From the NCBI GenBank assembly GCA_024688885.1, contig JAILDV010000061.1:1-64000 (forward strand): a stretch of DNA of 64,000 nucleotides, read 5' to 3'. The translations under genes and the position numbers were made by a program. This stretch comes from Bacteroidaceae bacterium (GTDB taxonomy: Bacteria; Bacteroidota; Bacteroidia; Bacteroidales; Bacteroidaceae). Positions 15,710-24,417 of the stretch are shown here, piece after piece. The notes beneath the pieces were generated by a model. It searched no databases, had not been told where the DNA came from, and saw only the letters and a list, made by a program, of their open reading frames with translations. Position 1 is the stretch's first letter. The number at the start of each line of letters is the position of its first letter.

Positions 15710-18700
15710 ATGGCAGACGTAAGAATAACTGACCTTGTCGATCCGAAAGCGATAGAAGACCTTCGGACGACTCAGGAGGAAATCAAGAATGTGCGTGACA
15801 TCTATATGGAAGTCATCAGATTGACAGCACAGGCAATCAAGGTAAAGGTCGAAACAGTCGGTGACATTGACAAGCTCAACACCACTGTCGTAGGCGGAAT
15901 CAAGAAGGCTGAGGAAGCCACAGTGCAGCTGAACGAAGTGATGACCAAGAGAAAGGAAATCATCGGTCAGACCACGGCTGAGATTTCTCAGGAACTGTCC
16001 GAGATCACGAAGGAGAACAAGGCGAAGCGCGAGGCGCTTGAAGCCGACAAGTCATCATTGGCTTATGCCCAGCGCATCATCGGCTCAAGGGAGAAGAACA
16101 TTCGCGCCATCACCATGCAGCAGACCGCCATCAAGGCGCTCAAGGAACAGCAGAAGGAACTTGACGGTGAGTACAAGAAGGGTGTCATCACCTATGACCA
16201 GTATATAGCAAGGAAGTCTCGCCTCCAATCGGAGATATCTCACGAGGAGGCTCTGATGAAGCCGCTGAAGCAGGCATTGCGCTCGCAGAACGACGAGCTC
16301 GCCGCGACCGAGGGGAGCATGAAGAAAGTTTCCTATCAGCTGGAGCAGATGAAGCTTGCCTACCGCCAGTTGACCGATGAGGAGAAGCGTGGCGCAGAGG
16401 GCAAGCATCTTGCCGACTCGATTCGTGACCTTGACAATGCACTGAAGCATGCAGACGAGGAGATTGGCGATTTCCATCGTAATGTCGGCAACTACGCAGT
16501 TGCTGCAGGTGGTTATGTCGACGTGATGTTGAAGGCTGTGGGAGTGAACGGGCAGTTCGGTCGTTCGCTTGCATCACTGTCGCAGGCTGGTGGAGGTGAC
16601 CTTCTGACAGGGATGAACACCAAGTTGAAGGCGTTGAGCATGACGTTGAAGGGCATGCTTGCCAACCCATACGTGCTTGCTCTGCTTGGCATCGGTGGGG
16701 CAATTGCCGCCTTCAAGTGGTGGTATGACTACAACAAGGGGCTGATGGAAGCCACAAGGCTAACGAGGGAGTTCCTTGGACTGACAGGTGACGAGCTTGT
16801 CGAAGTCCGCAGCGAGATACAGGCTGTTGCAGACGAATGGGGCAAGGATTACAAGGATGTGCTCAGCACCATTGACATTCTGACAGCGCAGTATGGAATC
16901 GACGCTCAGGAAGCGCTTCGGATAGTCCGTGATGGATTCCAAGCTGGCGCAGACCAGTCTGGCAACATGCTAAGCAACATGAAGAACTATGCCCCCATAT
17001 TCCGTGACATGGGGCTTGACGGGCAGAAACTTGCAGCAGTTCTTGCACAGACTCGTAGCGGCATCTTCAACGAGCAGGGCTTGCAGATGATGCAGATGGC
17101 AACCAAGCGGTTGAGGGAGATGACCACAAGCACGCAGAAGTCGTTGGAGGCTATCGGCATCAGCACTGACGAGTGGAATGAGAAACTGACCAGCGGAGAG
17201 GCTAACTTCTTCGACTACCTTCAGGAAATATCGCGCAGGCTCGGCGAACTCCCCGAACAGAGCAATGAGGTTGGTAATGTGCTGAAAGATGTGTTCGGCA
17301 GAAACGGTGCTGCAGGAGGCATGGAACTTGTCAAGTACTTCGGTCAGATGACCACCAGCATCGAGGAGGTGAAGAAGGTGACAGGTGAAGTCGGCAGCCT
17401 GCATGACCAGCACATCGAGAAGGTGAAGGAACTCAACAAGAAAGTTGCAGACCTCTTTGATGTGACTGATGAAGGGTTCGAGGAAGCCACGCTTTCAGCT
17501 AAGAACTATCTCACAGACGCCCTCATCAAGATTGTCGACAAGATGCAGCATCTTGTCGACTGGACTACCGAATGGTATGACGAGAGCAAGGCGTTCAGGG
17601 TGGTAGTCCAGTCAATAGGACTTGTCTTCACGGCGTTGTGGGCAAACGTCAAGACAGGCGTCAAGCAGTCTGTCACTCTCCTTCAGGGATTGGCGAAGGC
17701 TATCCGTGCATTGTTCAGCCTTGACTTCGATAAATTCGGTGATGCTGTTACCGAGTTGTGGAAGTCCAGGATCCAGAATGTGAAGAATATGGGCGACGAA
17801 ATCAAGAAGGCTTACGAGGATGCAGAAAAGGCTGCATTGAATGGCAGGGATAGAGTACAGAGGGCAATATCCAATTCCAATGGAGGCGGAGACAATGAGC
17901 CGCCGTTGGCTGGCGGAGGTGTCGGAGGTGACGTGTCTGCAGGTGGTGGAGCAAAGACCAAGGCGGCAAAAGAGCAGGCTGTCAAGAGTTGGGATGAAAT
18001 CCGTGAAGCCATGCTTGAAGCTACAAGAAAGGCGATTGCTGATAGGCTCGCCATTGTGGAGAAGGGTGGAGAAGAGGAGCGCAAGTTGTCTGAGCAGCTT
18101 GCCGATGCTGAATATGCAGTGGCTATGTCAGCCGCACAGAAGAACTACGACAAGCAGAAGAAGGATCTTGATGACAGCCTCGCAAAGAAAACCATCAGTG
18201 TCGAGCAATACAATATTGCCATATCCACATTATCCGAAGCGAGGACTGCGGCAGAACTCCTTGCGGAGAAGAAGAAGAATGACGCCATGACAGAAGCCAG
18301 TTCGAATTTCGCCAAGGCTGAGATTGAGCGCATCAGTGAACGCTATGCCACAGAGAAGGCTATGCGTGACAACTCCTACATCGAAGAGGTGTCAGGCATC
18401 AAGGCAGCCTATGCGGCCAGCCTCATCACGAGAGAGGAATATGAACGTCAGCTGTACGAGGCGAAGGTCAACTATGAGATGGAGACCGCCCTTGCGGTCA
18501 TCGAGAGCCTTGGGAAGCAGCTTGAAGTCGAGAGCATGACTGCCGAGCAGAGAAAGAAGGTCAGCGAGGAGCTTGCCAAAGCGAAGACCGACCTCATGAA
18601 GAGGGAGACTGATATGGCTGTTGATGCGATGGAGCGTCAGAAGAAGGCTGATGACGATTTGGCAAAGAAACGTCAGCAGAACCTCAGCAAGTGGATGCAG

Positions 18701-19462
18701 ACCGCCAGCCGTGCAATCTCCAGCGTCAGCGGGCTTATGGGCGCCCTGTATGATGGAGAGATGAAAGACCTTGACGACCAGAAGGAGGAGAGTCAGAAGA
18801 AGTACGAGGAGGATGTCGCACGCATTGACTCTCTTGCAGAGCGTGGCGTTATCACGACCGAGGAGGCTGAGGCGAGAAAGGCTGCGGCGGAGAAGAGGCG
18901 TGCAGACAAGGAGGCTGAGCTGGAGAAGAAGCGTCAGGACATCGAGTACAAGAAGGCAGTATGGGAAAAGGCGACAAGTCTCGCGCAGGCTGGCATCGCT
19001 ACAGCCCTTGCAATCACTCAAGCACTTCCGAACATAGCCCTTGCCGCAATTGTCGGCGCGATGGGTGCCATTCAGGTGGCGACAATCCTTGCCACCCCCA
19101 TCAAGGCATACGCGAAAGGAACTGGAGAGAAGGGACATGATGGTGGTCTTGCCATGGTCGGTGATGGAGGAAAGCGTGAGGTCATTGTCATCGGCAACAC
19201 CGCTTGGCTTACAAGCGACAAGCCTACAGTGCTGGATCTGCCGAAGGGTGCAAAGGTGTACCCTGATGCCGATGAGTGGAGCAAGGGTTTTGCTGTTCTC
19301 GGAAATGGGAAGCCAGAGAAGGACAGCAACATGGTGGTCATCAATGACTACAAGCGGCTTGAGAAGAAAATGGACGAGCGCAACCGGCTTGCACGGATCT
19401 CTATCCGCATGCAGGCAGATTCCGCATACAAGGCAGAATTTGACAAGTACAGAAAGGGTTGA
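15710..19462 (+). CDS. Phage tail tape measure protein
   Basis: This 1250-residue protein determines tail length. It is dominated by coiled coil (for example around 60-250 and 780-1090). It has hydrophobic membrane-active segments near 320-340 (YVLALLGIGGAIAAF) and 1130-1160 (ALAAIVGAMGAIQVATILA), the latter followed by AYAKGTGEKGHDGGLAMVGDGG, a common end of tape measures. A low-complexity Gly/Asn stretch (about 720-750) separates two halves. By the usual relation of length to tail length, a tail of about 180-190 nm is expected, which is inference from the family. It starts 20 nt after the previous gene. Confidence 0.92.
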   Translation: MADVRITDLVDPKAIEDLRTTQEEIKNVRDIYMEVIRLTAQAIKVKVETVGDIDKLNTTVVGGIKKAEEATVQLNEVMTKRKEIIGQTTAEISQELSEITKENKAKREALEADKSSLAYAQRIIGSREKNIRAITMQQTAIKALKEQQKELDGEYKKGVITYDQYIARKSRLQSEISHEEALMKPLKQALRSQNDELAATEGSMKKVSYQLEQMKLAYRQLTDEEKRGAEGKHLADSIRDLDNALKHADEEIGDFHRNVGNYAVAAGGYVDVMLKAVGVNGQFGRSLASLSQAGGGDLLTGMNTKLKALSMTLKGMLANPYVLALLGIGGAIAAFKWWYDYNKGLMEATRLTREFLGLTGDELVEVRSEIQAVADEWGKDYKDVLSTIDILTAQYGIDAQEALRIVRDGFQAGADQSGNMLSNMKNYAPIFRDMGLDGQKLAAVLAQTRSGIFNEQGLQMMQMATKRLREMTTSTQKSLEAIGISTDEWNEKLTSGEANFFDYLQEISRRLGELPEQSNEVGNVLKDVFGRNGAAGGMELVKYFGQMTTSIEEVKKVTGEVGSLHDQHIEKVKELNKKVADLFDVTDEGFEEATLSAKNYLTDALIKIVDKMQHLVDWTTEWYDESKAFRVVVQSIGLVFTALWANVKTGVKQSVTLLQGLAKAIRALFSLDFDKFGDAVTELWKSRIQNVKNMGDEIKKAYEDAEKAALNGRDRVQRAISNSNGGGDNEPPLAGGGVGGDVSAGGGAKTKAAKEQAVKSWDEIREAMLEATRKAIADRLAIVEKGGEEERKLSEQLADAEYAVAMSAAQKNYDKQKKDLDDSLAKKTISVEQYNIAISTLSEARTAAELLAEKKKNDAMTEASSNFAKAEIERISERYATEKAMRDNSYIEEVSGIKAAYAASLITREEYERQLYEAKVNYEMETALAVIESLGKQLEVESMTAEQRKKVSEELAKAKTDLMKRETDMAVDAMERQKKADDDLAKKRQQNLSKWMQTASRAISSVSGLMGALYDGEMKDLDDQKEESQKKYEEDVARIDSLAERGVITTEEAEARKAAAEKRRADKEAELEKKRQDIEYKKAVWEKATSLAQAGIATALAITQALPNIALAAIVGAMGAIQVATILATPIKAYAKGTGEKGHDGGLAMVGDGGKREVIVIGNTAWLTSDKPTVLDLPKGAKVYPDADEWSKGFAVLGNGKPEKDSNMVVINDYKRLEKKMDERNRLARISIRMQADSAYKAEFDKYRKG

Positions 19463-19464
19463 CT

Positions 19465-20049
19465 ATGGAAGGATTGAAGTTATCAATGTTCACTGTCCGT
19501 GAGTTCATGGATGTATTGTCTGGAGAACGTGCGCTGCTGTCGCTAAAGGTTGAGCGCACTCTCAATCCGGAAGAGCAGGAAGTTGCAGCAAGAGACCTTA
19601 TCGTGGAGTTTCATGAACTCTCAGACCCTGTCGGCACACACGTCATGTTGGGAAATCATGGTGATGCAGCCAAGTGCAGGGCTCAGGTGCTCATGTTCAC
19701 GCTCATGAGAAGCGTGGTTGAACTTGACGAAGAGAGCTTCGTGGACATCCGTGCCATGCTTGCAGACACGTTGTCGAGAAAGAAGATACTCGGAATGAGC
19801 AAGGAATCCCTTCTTGTGTGGATAGACAAGGAGAGGAGCAACGCCGAGATGCGAATGGCTAAGTTACGCGACAAGGAGACTGTTCGCCAGTCGAGCGATG
19901 ACGCAGTCCGTCAGTTCGAGGAGACTCTCGCATGGATGATGGCTCATAACAAGATGAGCATTGACGTGAATGTCATCAGCGCCAGCGTGTATGCTGTCAT
20001 GCTCAGGAATGCAGTTGATGAAGTCAAGAGAAAGCACAGAAATCGTTAG
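19465..20049 (+). CDS. Helical tail-region protein of unknown function (194 aa)
   Basis: It starts MEGLKLSMFTVREFMDVLSG, 2 nt after the tape measure stop; a TTG two codons upstream is less likely. The protein is helix-rich throughout, with a basic C-terminal end (RKHRNR). No membrane segment or signal peptide is seen. It is the last gene of its operon, ending before the terminator at 20085 and facing the reverse-strand sigma factor gene. I do not recognise the family. The position directly behind the tape measure suggests a tail assembly role. Confidence 0.6.
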   Translation: MEGLKLSMFTVREFMDVLSGERALLSLKVERTLNPEEQEVAARDLIVEFHELSDPVGTHVMLGNHGDAAKCRAQVLMFTLMRSVVELDEESFVDIRAMLADTLSRKKILGMSKESLLVWIDKERSNAEMRMAKLRDKETVRQSSDDAVRQFEETLAWMMAHNKMSIDVNVISASVYAVMLRNAVDEVKRKHRNR

Positions 20050-20084
20050 AGTCCATAATTTTTAGATTTAGGTTATTGCAAAGT

Positions 20085-20112
20085 CACTGCCCTGTGAAGG
20101 GCGGTGGCTTTT
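20085..20112. terminator. Terminator between convergent tail and sigma-factor genes
   Basis: CACTGCCCT (20085-20093) pairs with AGGGCGGTG (20098-20106), with one T-G wobble, loop GTGA and then GCTTTT. AA-rich sequence on the other side could let it act in both directions. Confidence 0.75.
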
Positions 20113-20119
20113 GTGTTTG

Positions 20120-20593
20120 TTAGGGGTGCAGTTCCTGCTTGAGGATTCTGCGCCCTTCGTGGATGCGCCGCTGGACTGTTCCCATTGGTATGCGGAGGAT
20201 GTCCGCTATCTCTTGGTAGGAGTAGCCGAGCGCGTACATAATGACAGGACGGATGCAGACGCTTCGCGCAGATGCCTTCCGTGTCCTCTTTATTATGTCC
20301 TTGGCTCTGATTGTCGCATCGGCAGTAGAGCTTGCATGGGGTTCGGCGGTCGGGAACTGTTCAACGAATGCGACGCATTTCTTTCGGTTGTACTTGTTGA
20401 TGAACACGTGCTGCATCACGCTGTACGCGAAACTGCGGAAAGCATGCTTTTCTTTGAATCCGTCTTTTGCAAGCAATAGTTTTAGAACCGTGTCGCTGAC
20501 AAGGTCTTCCATGTCCGCATCTTGTCTGCAGTACATGTATGCCATCTTCCTTAGCCACGGCAATTGCCTGATTATTTCCCTTTCAAAGTCCAT
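20120..20593 (-). CDS. ECF-like sigma-70 family RNA polymerase sigma factor
   Basis: This 157-residue protein has a sigma region 2 (about 1-75: REIIRQLPWLRKMAYMYC, DMEDLVSDTVLKLLLA, HAFRSFAYSVMQHVFINK). A region 4 helix-turn-helix follows (about 125-150: YSYQEIADILRIPMGTVQRRI, then HEGRRILKQ). This size and two-domain layout is that of ECF sigma factors, which direct RNA polymerase to alternative promoters. It lies on the reverse strand inside the prophage's structural region and overlaps the 65-aa gene upstream by 11 bases. It could read the GTAYnA(C/A)/TAnnTTTG promoters found before four prophage units; that link is inference. Confidence 0.85.
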   Translation of the reverse strand: MDFEREIIRQLPWLRKMAYMYCRQDADMEDLVSDTVLKLLLAKDGFKEKHAFRSFAYSVMQHVFINKYNRKKCVAFVEQFPTAEPHASSTADATIRAKDIIKRTRKASARSVCIRPVIMYALGYSYQEIADILRIPMGTVQRRIHEGRRILKQELHP

Positions 20594-20780
20594 GTGTCAC
20601 TTGCTCGCTCTGGATGCGGCTCATGTTCCGCATCCTTACAGCTTCCTCCCTCATTGTGTCGATTAGACTGTCTATGACCTGACCTCTAACGATTTTGTTG
20701 AGCATGGTGAGCATTTTCTGCATGTTGTCACACTTCTTTTCGATTCTCTTGAGTCTTGTGACGATGTTAGTCTTTCTCAT
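20583..20780 (-). CDS. Small coiled-coil protein co-transcribed with the sigma factor (65 aa)
   Basis: This basic helical protein starts MRKTNIVTRLKRIEKKCDNM and looks like a single long coiled coil. Its end overlaps the sigma factor start by 11 bases, so the two are translated together. Pairing with a sigma factor makes a regulator or anti-sigma role conceivable, but no anti-sigma motif is visible and there is no membrane segment. Its promoter is not clear: GATGTTTG about 50 nt upstream is the nearest match to the -7 box. Confidence 0.5.
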   Translation of the reverse strand: MRKTNIVTRLKRIEKKCDNMQKMLTMLNKIVRGQVIDSLIDTMREEAVRMRNMSRIQSEQVTHGL

Positions 20781-20973
20781 GATTGTATGATTTTTTAGTG
20801 GTGAGTGTGGATGAACCGATTACAAACATCGTGCACGTTTGTTCGGTGCTCCTTTACGTTTCCAAATGTTAAGGCGTGAAAATGGTGAAGTTTCTGTTTG
20901 CATATATCGCTAAAAATGAAGAACTTTACAGTAGATAATTAAAATAAATGTTCAACCAAAAGTATTGAAAAAA

Positions 20974-21300
20974 ATGAAAAAGACATTCAGAACAAAAGTG
21001 ATGAAGTATGCTCATGAGCTCATGAGCAAGAACTACGGCTCCTGGAGCGAGTGTTTGACTAAGGCGTGGTCGCTGTACAATCTGGCGAGCAGGATGCGTG
21101 AAGGTGTCGTGTCATTCCTTTACCGCAAGACTAACGGGCAGTTCCGCCATGCCTTCGGCACACTGAGAGGACTGCCATCAGGAGCGAGTCTGAACGGCAA
21201 GCGTTTGACCAAGCCGTCCTACAAGACGATGGCATACTGGGATGTGAAGAAGCATGGAATGCGGTGCTTCCGAGTTGACAAGCTGATATCGGTATTTTAG
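20974..21300 (+). CDS. SH3-like beta-barrel protein (DUF2693-type)
   Basis: This 108-residue basic protein starts MKKTFRTKVMKYAHELMSKN. The second half (GVVSFLYRKTNGQFRHAFGTL through KTMAYWDVKKHGMRCFRVDKLISV) has the strand pattern of the small SH3 beta-barrel proteins common in Bacteroidota prophages. Their function is not established. An in-frame TTG three codons upstream exists; ATG 20974 is preferred. It is a single gene between the divergent sigma unit and the tail-tip promoter. The 190 nt upstream are AT-rich, and I see no convincing promoter there. Confidence 0.65.
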   Translation: MKKTFRTKVMKYAHELMSKNYGSWSECLTKAWSLYNLASRMREGVVSFLYRKTNGQFRHAFGTLRGLPSGASLNGKRLTKPSYKTMAYWDVKKHGMRCFRVDKLISVF

Positions 21301-21454
21301 CCACGATTAAAAAATGCGAATTCCCCGTAAAATCTGTGTATCTCACGTAATTTGGGCGCATCTTCCGTAAAAAACATACAAACATAATGTTTGTTGAAGT
21401 TGTTGTTTTTCACGTCATTATACAACATACTTGGATGTAAGATGATGGCAAGAT

Positions 21455-21486
21455 GTATGAAGCGGTCTAAATTTTCCATATCTTTG
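21455..21486 (+). promoter_or_regulatory. Prophage-class promoter for tail-tip/fibre operon
   Basis: GTATGAA (21455-21461), 17 nt, TATCTTTG (21479-21486) followed by CGAAAAAGAA. It is one base longer in spacing than the other three sites. The next ATG (21504) is about 17 nt downstream. Confidence 0.55.
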
Positions 21487-21503
21487 CGAAAAAGAATATC
21501 GCG

Positions 21504-23534
21504 ATGCTCTGCAAGTACTACCTTCAGATAGGCTCTTCTGTTGTGACAGTCGGGGATGCCGGCTGCCACGACGTGTCCTCGTTTGTTGCGAACTCCGCAC
21601 AGCTTGAGCAATCGTGGGAGCGCAAGGACTTCGGTGGAGTCATCAGGAAATACGGAAGCCGTATAGATTTCGTGGACGATGCTGCAGAGCTGCTTCTTGC
21701 TGAGTGGCATGGAAGCTATGTGCAATCCGAGGCATCCTTTTCTGTTCATGTGGCTGACAACAATTGGCGCTATTCCGAAGTGTGGCAGTGCCCTCTTGAT
21801 TTCAGCACGCTGACATATGACGGGAACAAGGTGACGATCAGCTGTGTTGACAACTCTGCCGCTGCGCTCATCAAGGCGAACGGGGCGACAAAGAGCAGCT
21901 TCCCCGTCAGTTCTCTGAAATCATCAACGCCGATGCTTTACGACCGCATTGTTGACAACAATGTCGCAGAGTACATCATGGACGGCAACACTATTGAGGG
22001 CGAAGATTTATGGCAGAGGGTTATTGTTGATGAAGCCGTGGCAATTGCATGGCAGCCATCACTGAAAGTCATTGACGATTCTGGAACGCATGATGTAAGT
22101 TATCTTGAACTCGATGACCAGATTGGATGGTTTGCCCTCTCTCATATTAACAGCGAGAACGGTTTCCTCACCGTCAATCATGATTGCACGCTCGACTACG
22201 ATTTTTCCGATTTCCGCATTAGGGCGATTCGGGTTCGCAACTCTGAAAGCCCCGTCGCGCAAAAGATGGACTTCAAAATAATCGAGATTGACGGACAAGG
22301 AGTGCAGAATGTGAAGGCTTTCGGAACGTCTATCATCAATCCTGCTACCAAGCAGTGGAACTGCCCACTTAACGGACGGCTGAGTTTAAGTGCTGGTACT
22401 ATCCTCACGTTGGTTGTCTCGCTTAGGAACAGCGCTGGTGATGACGTTTACTTTACAGGCGGCAGCGAGTATTGGGTTAGCACCAACCATGGTTCTCTTC
22501 GATGGAAGTCTCGTGCAGCCGCTATTGACATGGATGTGATAGAACCACTGACATTGCTCGACAAGCTGCTTGAGAATGTGGCTGACGGGAAGATGGTGCT
22601 TAATGGCTCCATCAGAAGCGATATCGGTGGCGTCACAAACGAACGTCTTGCAGGTTTGAAGATTCTTGCCGTGGAGAGCGTCAGAGGTTTTTCCGACGCA
22701 TATATCCACACCTCCTTTAACCAGTTCGCACAAATGATGGAGAGCGTGTTCGGTTATGTCTACGAGATAATCGAGGGCGATGGAACAGCCTTGGTGTCAT
22801 TCAAGCATCGCTCCGACATGTTTGGCGCAGGGGTGGCAAAGACGCTCGTCAATGTGAACGGATTTGGAAAGAGCGTTGAACCTTCCATGCTGTACAGCGA
22901 GGTCAAGGTCGGATATGATGCCCAGGAGTATGATAATGGAAACACCGGCAACGATGAGTGGAATGTTGAGAACGGATACATCACTGGAGTGGCGATGAAG
23001 CAAGGAACACTTGAATTGAAGTGCCCATACAGAGCAGACTGCTATGGTATGGAGGAGCTTGTCGTGAAGCGTTCTGAAGAAGAGAAGACCGAAAAGGATG
23101 AAGGCGTGTTCATCGTCAAGTGTTTGCCATCTGCATACAACGGGCATTGGGTGATAGACCGTAGTGTCACCATATCTGGCACTTACACCGACACTGTCTT
23201 CAATGCGTTACTTTCCCCATTCCTGATGGTTGAGGCTAACAAGGGGATGATTGCTTCCTTCTGCGAAGGTCTTCGGCTGTCCACCACAAGCGGCAATCGC
23301 AACATCATGATTGACGGTGTTTCCGTTTCAAAGAACTTCACGTTTACGGCAGCAGACCGTCTTTTCCGATGCGCTAAGCTGAAGGTGCAGACCGATGATC
23401 AGGAACTTCCTTTCGACAAGAGCGGCAAGATTTCATTCGAGTGGCATGGAACCACCTACCAAGGATATCTCCGAAGCGTGAAGTTGGCATGTCAGCGAGA
23501 AGAGCCAGTTGAATACGAACTTATAGAATGTTGA
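21504..23534 (+). CDS. Probable tail-tip/baseplate protein (676 aa)
   Basis: This large beta-rich protein follows the tape measure region and starts the distal-tail operon, where distal tail or baseplate hub proteins are encoded. It begins MLCKYYLQIGSSVVTVGDAG. Residues from about 360 to 480 (SVRGFSDAYIHTSFNQFAQM and following) look like a separate domain. No transmembrane or enzymatic motif is evident. The family was not recognised; the assignment is from size, composition and order. The following gene begins 4 nt after the stop. Confidence 0.6.
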   Translation: MLCKYYLQIGSSVVTVGDAGCHDVSSFVANSAQLEQSWERKDFGGVIRKYGSRIDFVDDAAELLLAEWHGSYVQSEASFSVHVADNNWRYSEVWQCPLDFSTLTYDGNKVTISCVDNSAAALIKANGATKSSFPVSSLKSSTPMLYDRIVDNNVAEYIMDGNTIEGEDLWQRVIVDEAVAIAWQPSLKVIDDSGTHDVSYLELDDQIGWFALSHINSENGFLTVNHDCTLDYDFSDFRIRAIRVRNSESPVAQKMDFKIIEIDGQGVQNVKAFGTSIINPATKQWNCPLNGRLSLSAGTILTLVVSLRNSAGDDVYFTGGSEYWVSTNHGSLRWKSRAAAIDMDVIEPLTLLDKLLENVADGKMVLNGSIRSDIGGVTNERLAGLKILAVESVRGFSDAYIHTSFNQFAQMMESVFGYVYEIIEGDGTALVSFKHRSDMFGAGVAKTLVNVNGFGKSVEPSMLYSEVKVGYDAQEYDNGNTGNDEWNVENGYITGVAMKQGTLELKCPYRADCYGMEELVVKRSEEEKTEKDEGVFIVKCLPSAYNGHWVIDRSVTISGTYTDTVFNALLSPFLMVEANKGMIASFCEGLRLSTTSGNRNIMIDGVSVSKNFTFTAADRLFRCAKLKVQTDDQELPFDKSGKISFEWHGTTYQGYLRSVKLACQREEPVEYELIEC

Positions 23535-23538
23535 AGAT

Positions 23539-24417
23539 ATGAGCTATATAGTAAGTCCTTTTACTCCTGTGTTCTGGACGCCGACGGCTGACAAGTTCGG
23601 TGCTAAGACTCAGTATGTGCAGACATGGGCGCAGACAGACCGCATCCTCGTGCAGTGCATACAGCTTGGTGATGGTGCACCGATTGTCGGCAAGGATGGG
23701 AACGTGCCTTCGTTGAGTCTAAAAGACATGAGCACAGGAAATGTTTCTCTGCTTGCATGGCAGTCATGGGCTCTGAACGAGTGGGCGACAGTCAAGTGGT
23801 GTGTCATAACCGCCTTGCAGGTCGGAATATACTCCCTCTTGCTCGGTGACAGTGAAAGCGAACCGTTCTGTGTCAGCGACGAGCCGAGCATCCTGAGTCA
23901 GACATGCCTGCTCCAGTATGGCAGCAAGGACAACCGTCAACGCATGGATGTCGCGTTCATTGTTGACGGCGTTCGCCAATTCTTCGACTTCCGTATACCT
24001 GGTGGATTCATTGACAACGGATGGACATTCGGAGTGGATAATGAGCAATTCACTACTGGATTGTATGATACCGTTGACGTACATGCGCACGAGCTTGTGC
24101 AGAAGACGTTGACGCTCGGCAATAGCGAGGGCGTTCCAGTGTGGTTCGCAGATCTTCTTAACAGGCTTCTCACCTGCACCTACGTCTATGTTGACCAAGT
24201 GCGCTTCAGTAGGCATGAGAGTGATGTTCCGGAAATCGTGAGCGAGATGGAGGGATTGCGAAGCTATGTCTTCACGCAGACGTTGCAACAGGTCGTAAAC
24301 CTTATGCCAGATGTTGAGGCTGCCAACATTGTCAGGCTTAGAAGGGTGGGAGAGGTGCAGGATGACTACCGTGTGGCAGAAATTGAAGGTGAAACTGTAA
24401 ACAGAATTGTTGAATGA
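23539..24417 (+). CDS. Tail-tip associated protein of unknown function (292 aa)
   Basis: It starts MSYIVSPFTPVFWTPTADKFG and is beta-rich in the first half (CIQLGDGAPIVGKDGNVPSL). A C-terminal helical section (about 215-285) then resembles an adaptor or trimerisation part. It follows the tail-tip gene by 4 nt and overlaps the next fibre gene by ATGA. No family recognised. Its likely role is as a structural piece linking tail tip and fibres, inferred from position. Confidence 0.55.
   Translation: MSYIVSPFTPVFWTPTADKFGAKTQYVQTWAQTDRILVQCIQLGDGAPIVGKDGNVPSLSLKDMSTGNVSLLAWQSWALNEWATVKWCVITALQVGIYSLLLGDSESEPFCVSDEPSILSQTCLLQYGSKDNRQRMDVAFIVDGVRQFFDFRIPGGFIDNGWTFGVDNEQFTTGLYDTVDVHAHELVQKTLTLGNSEGVPVWFADLLNRLLTCTYVYVDQVRFSRHESDVPEIVSEMEGLRSYVFTQTLQQVVNLMPDVEAANIVRLRRVGEVQDDYRVAEIEGETVNRIVE

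Noticed and set aside
21301-21503. Reverse-strand frame of 150 codons (21297-21749) covering the gap before the tail-tip gene
   Set aside because: It overlaps the prophage promoter and the real tail-tip gene, and has no family signs.
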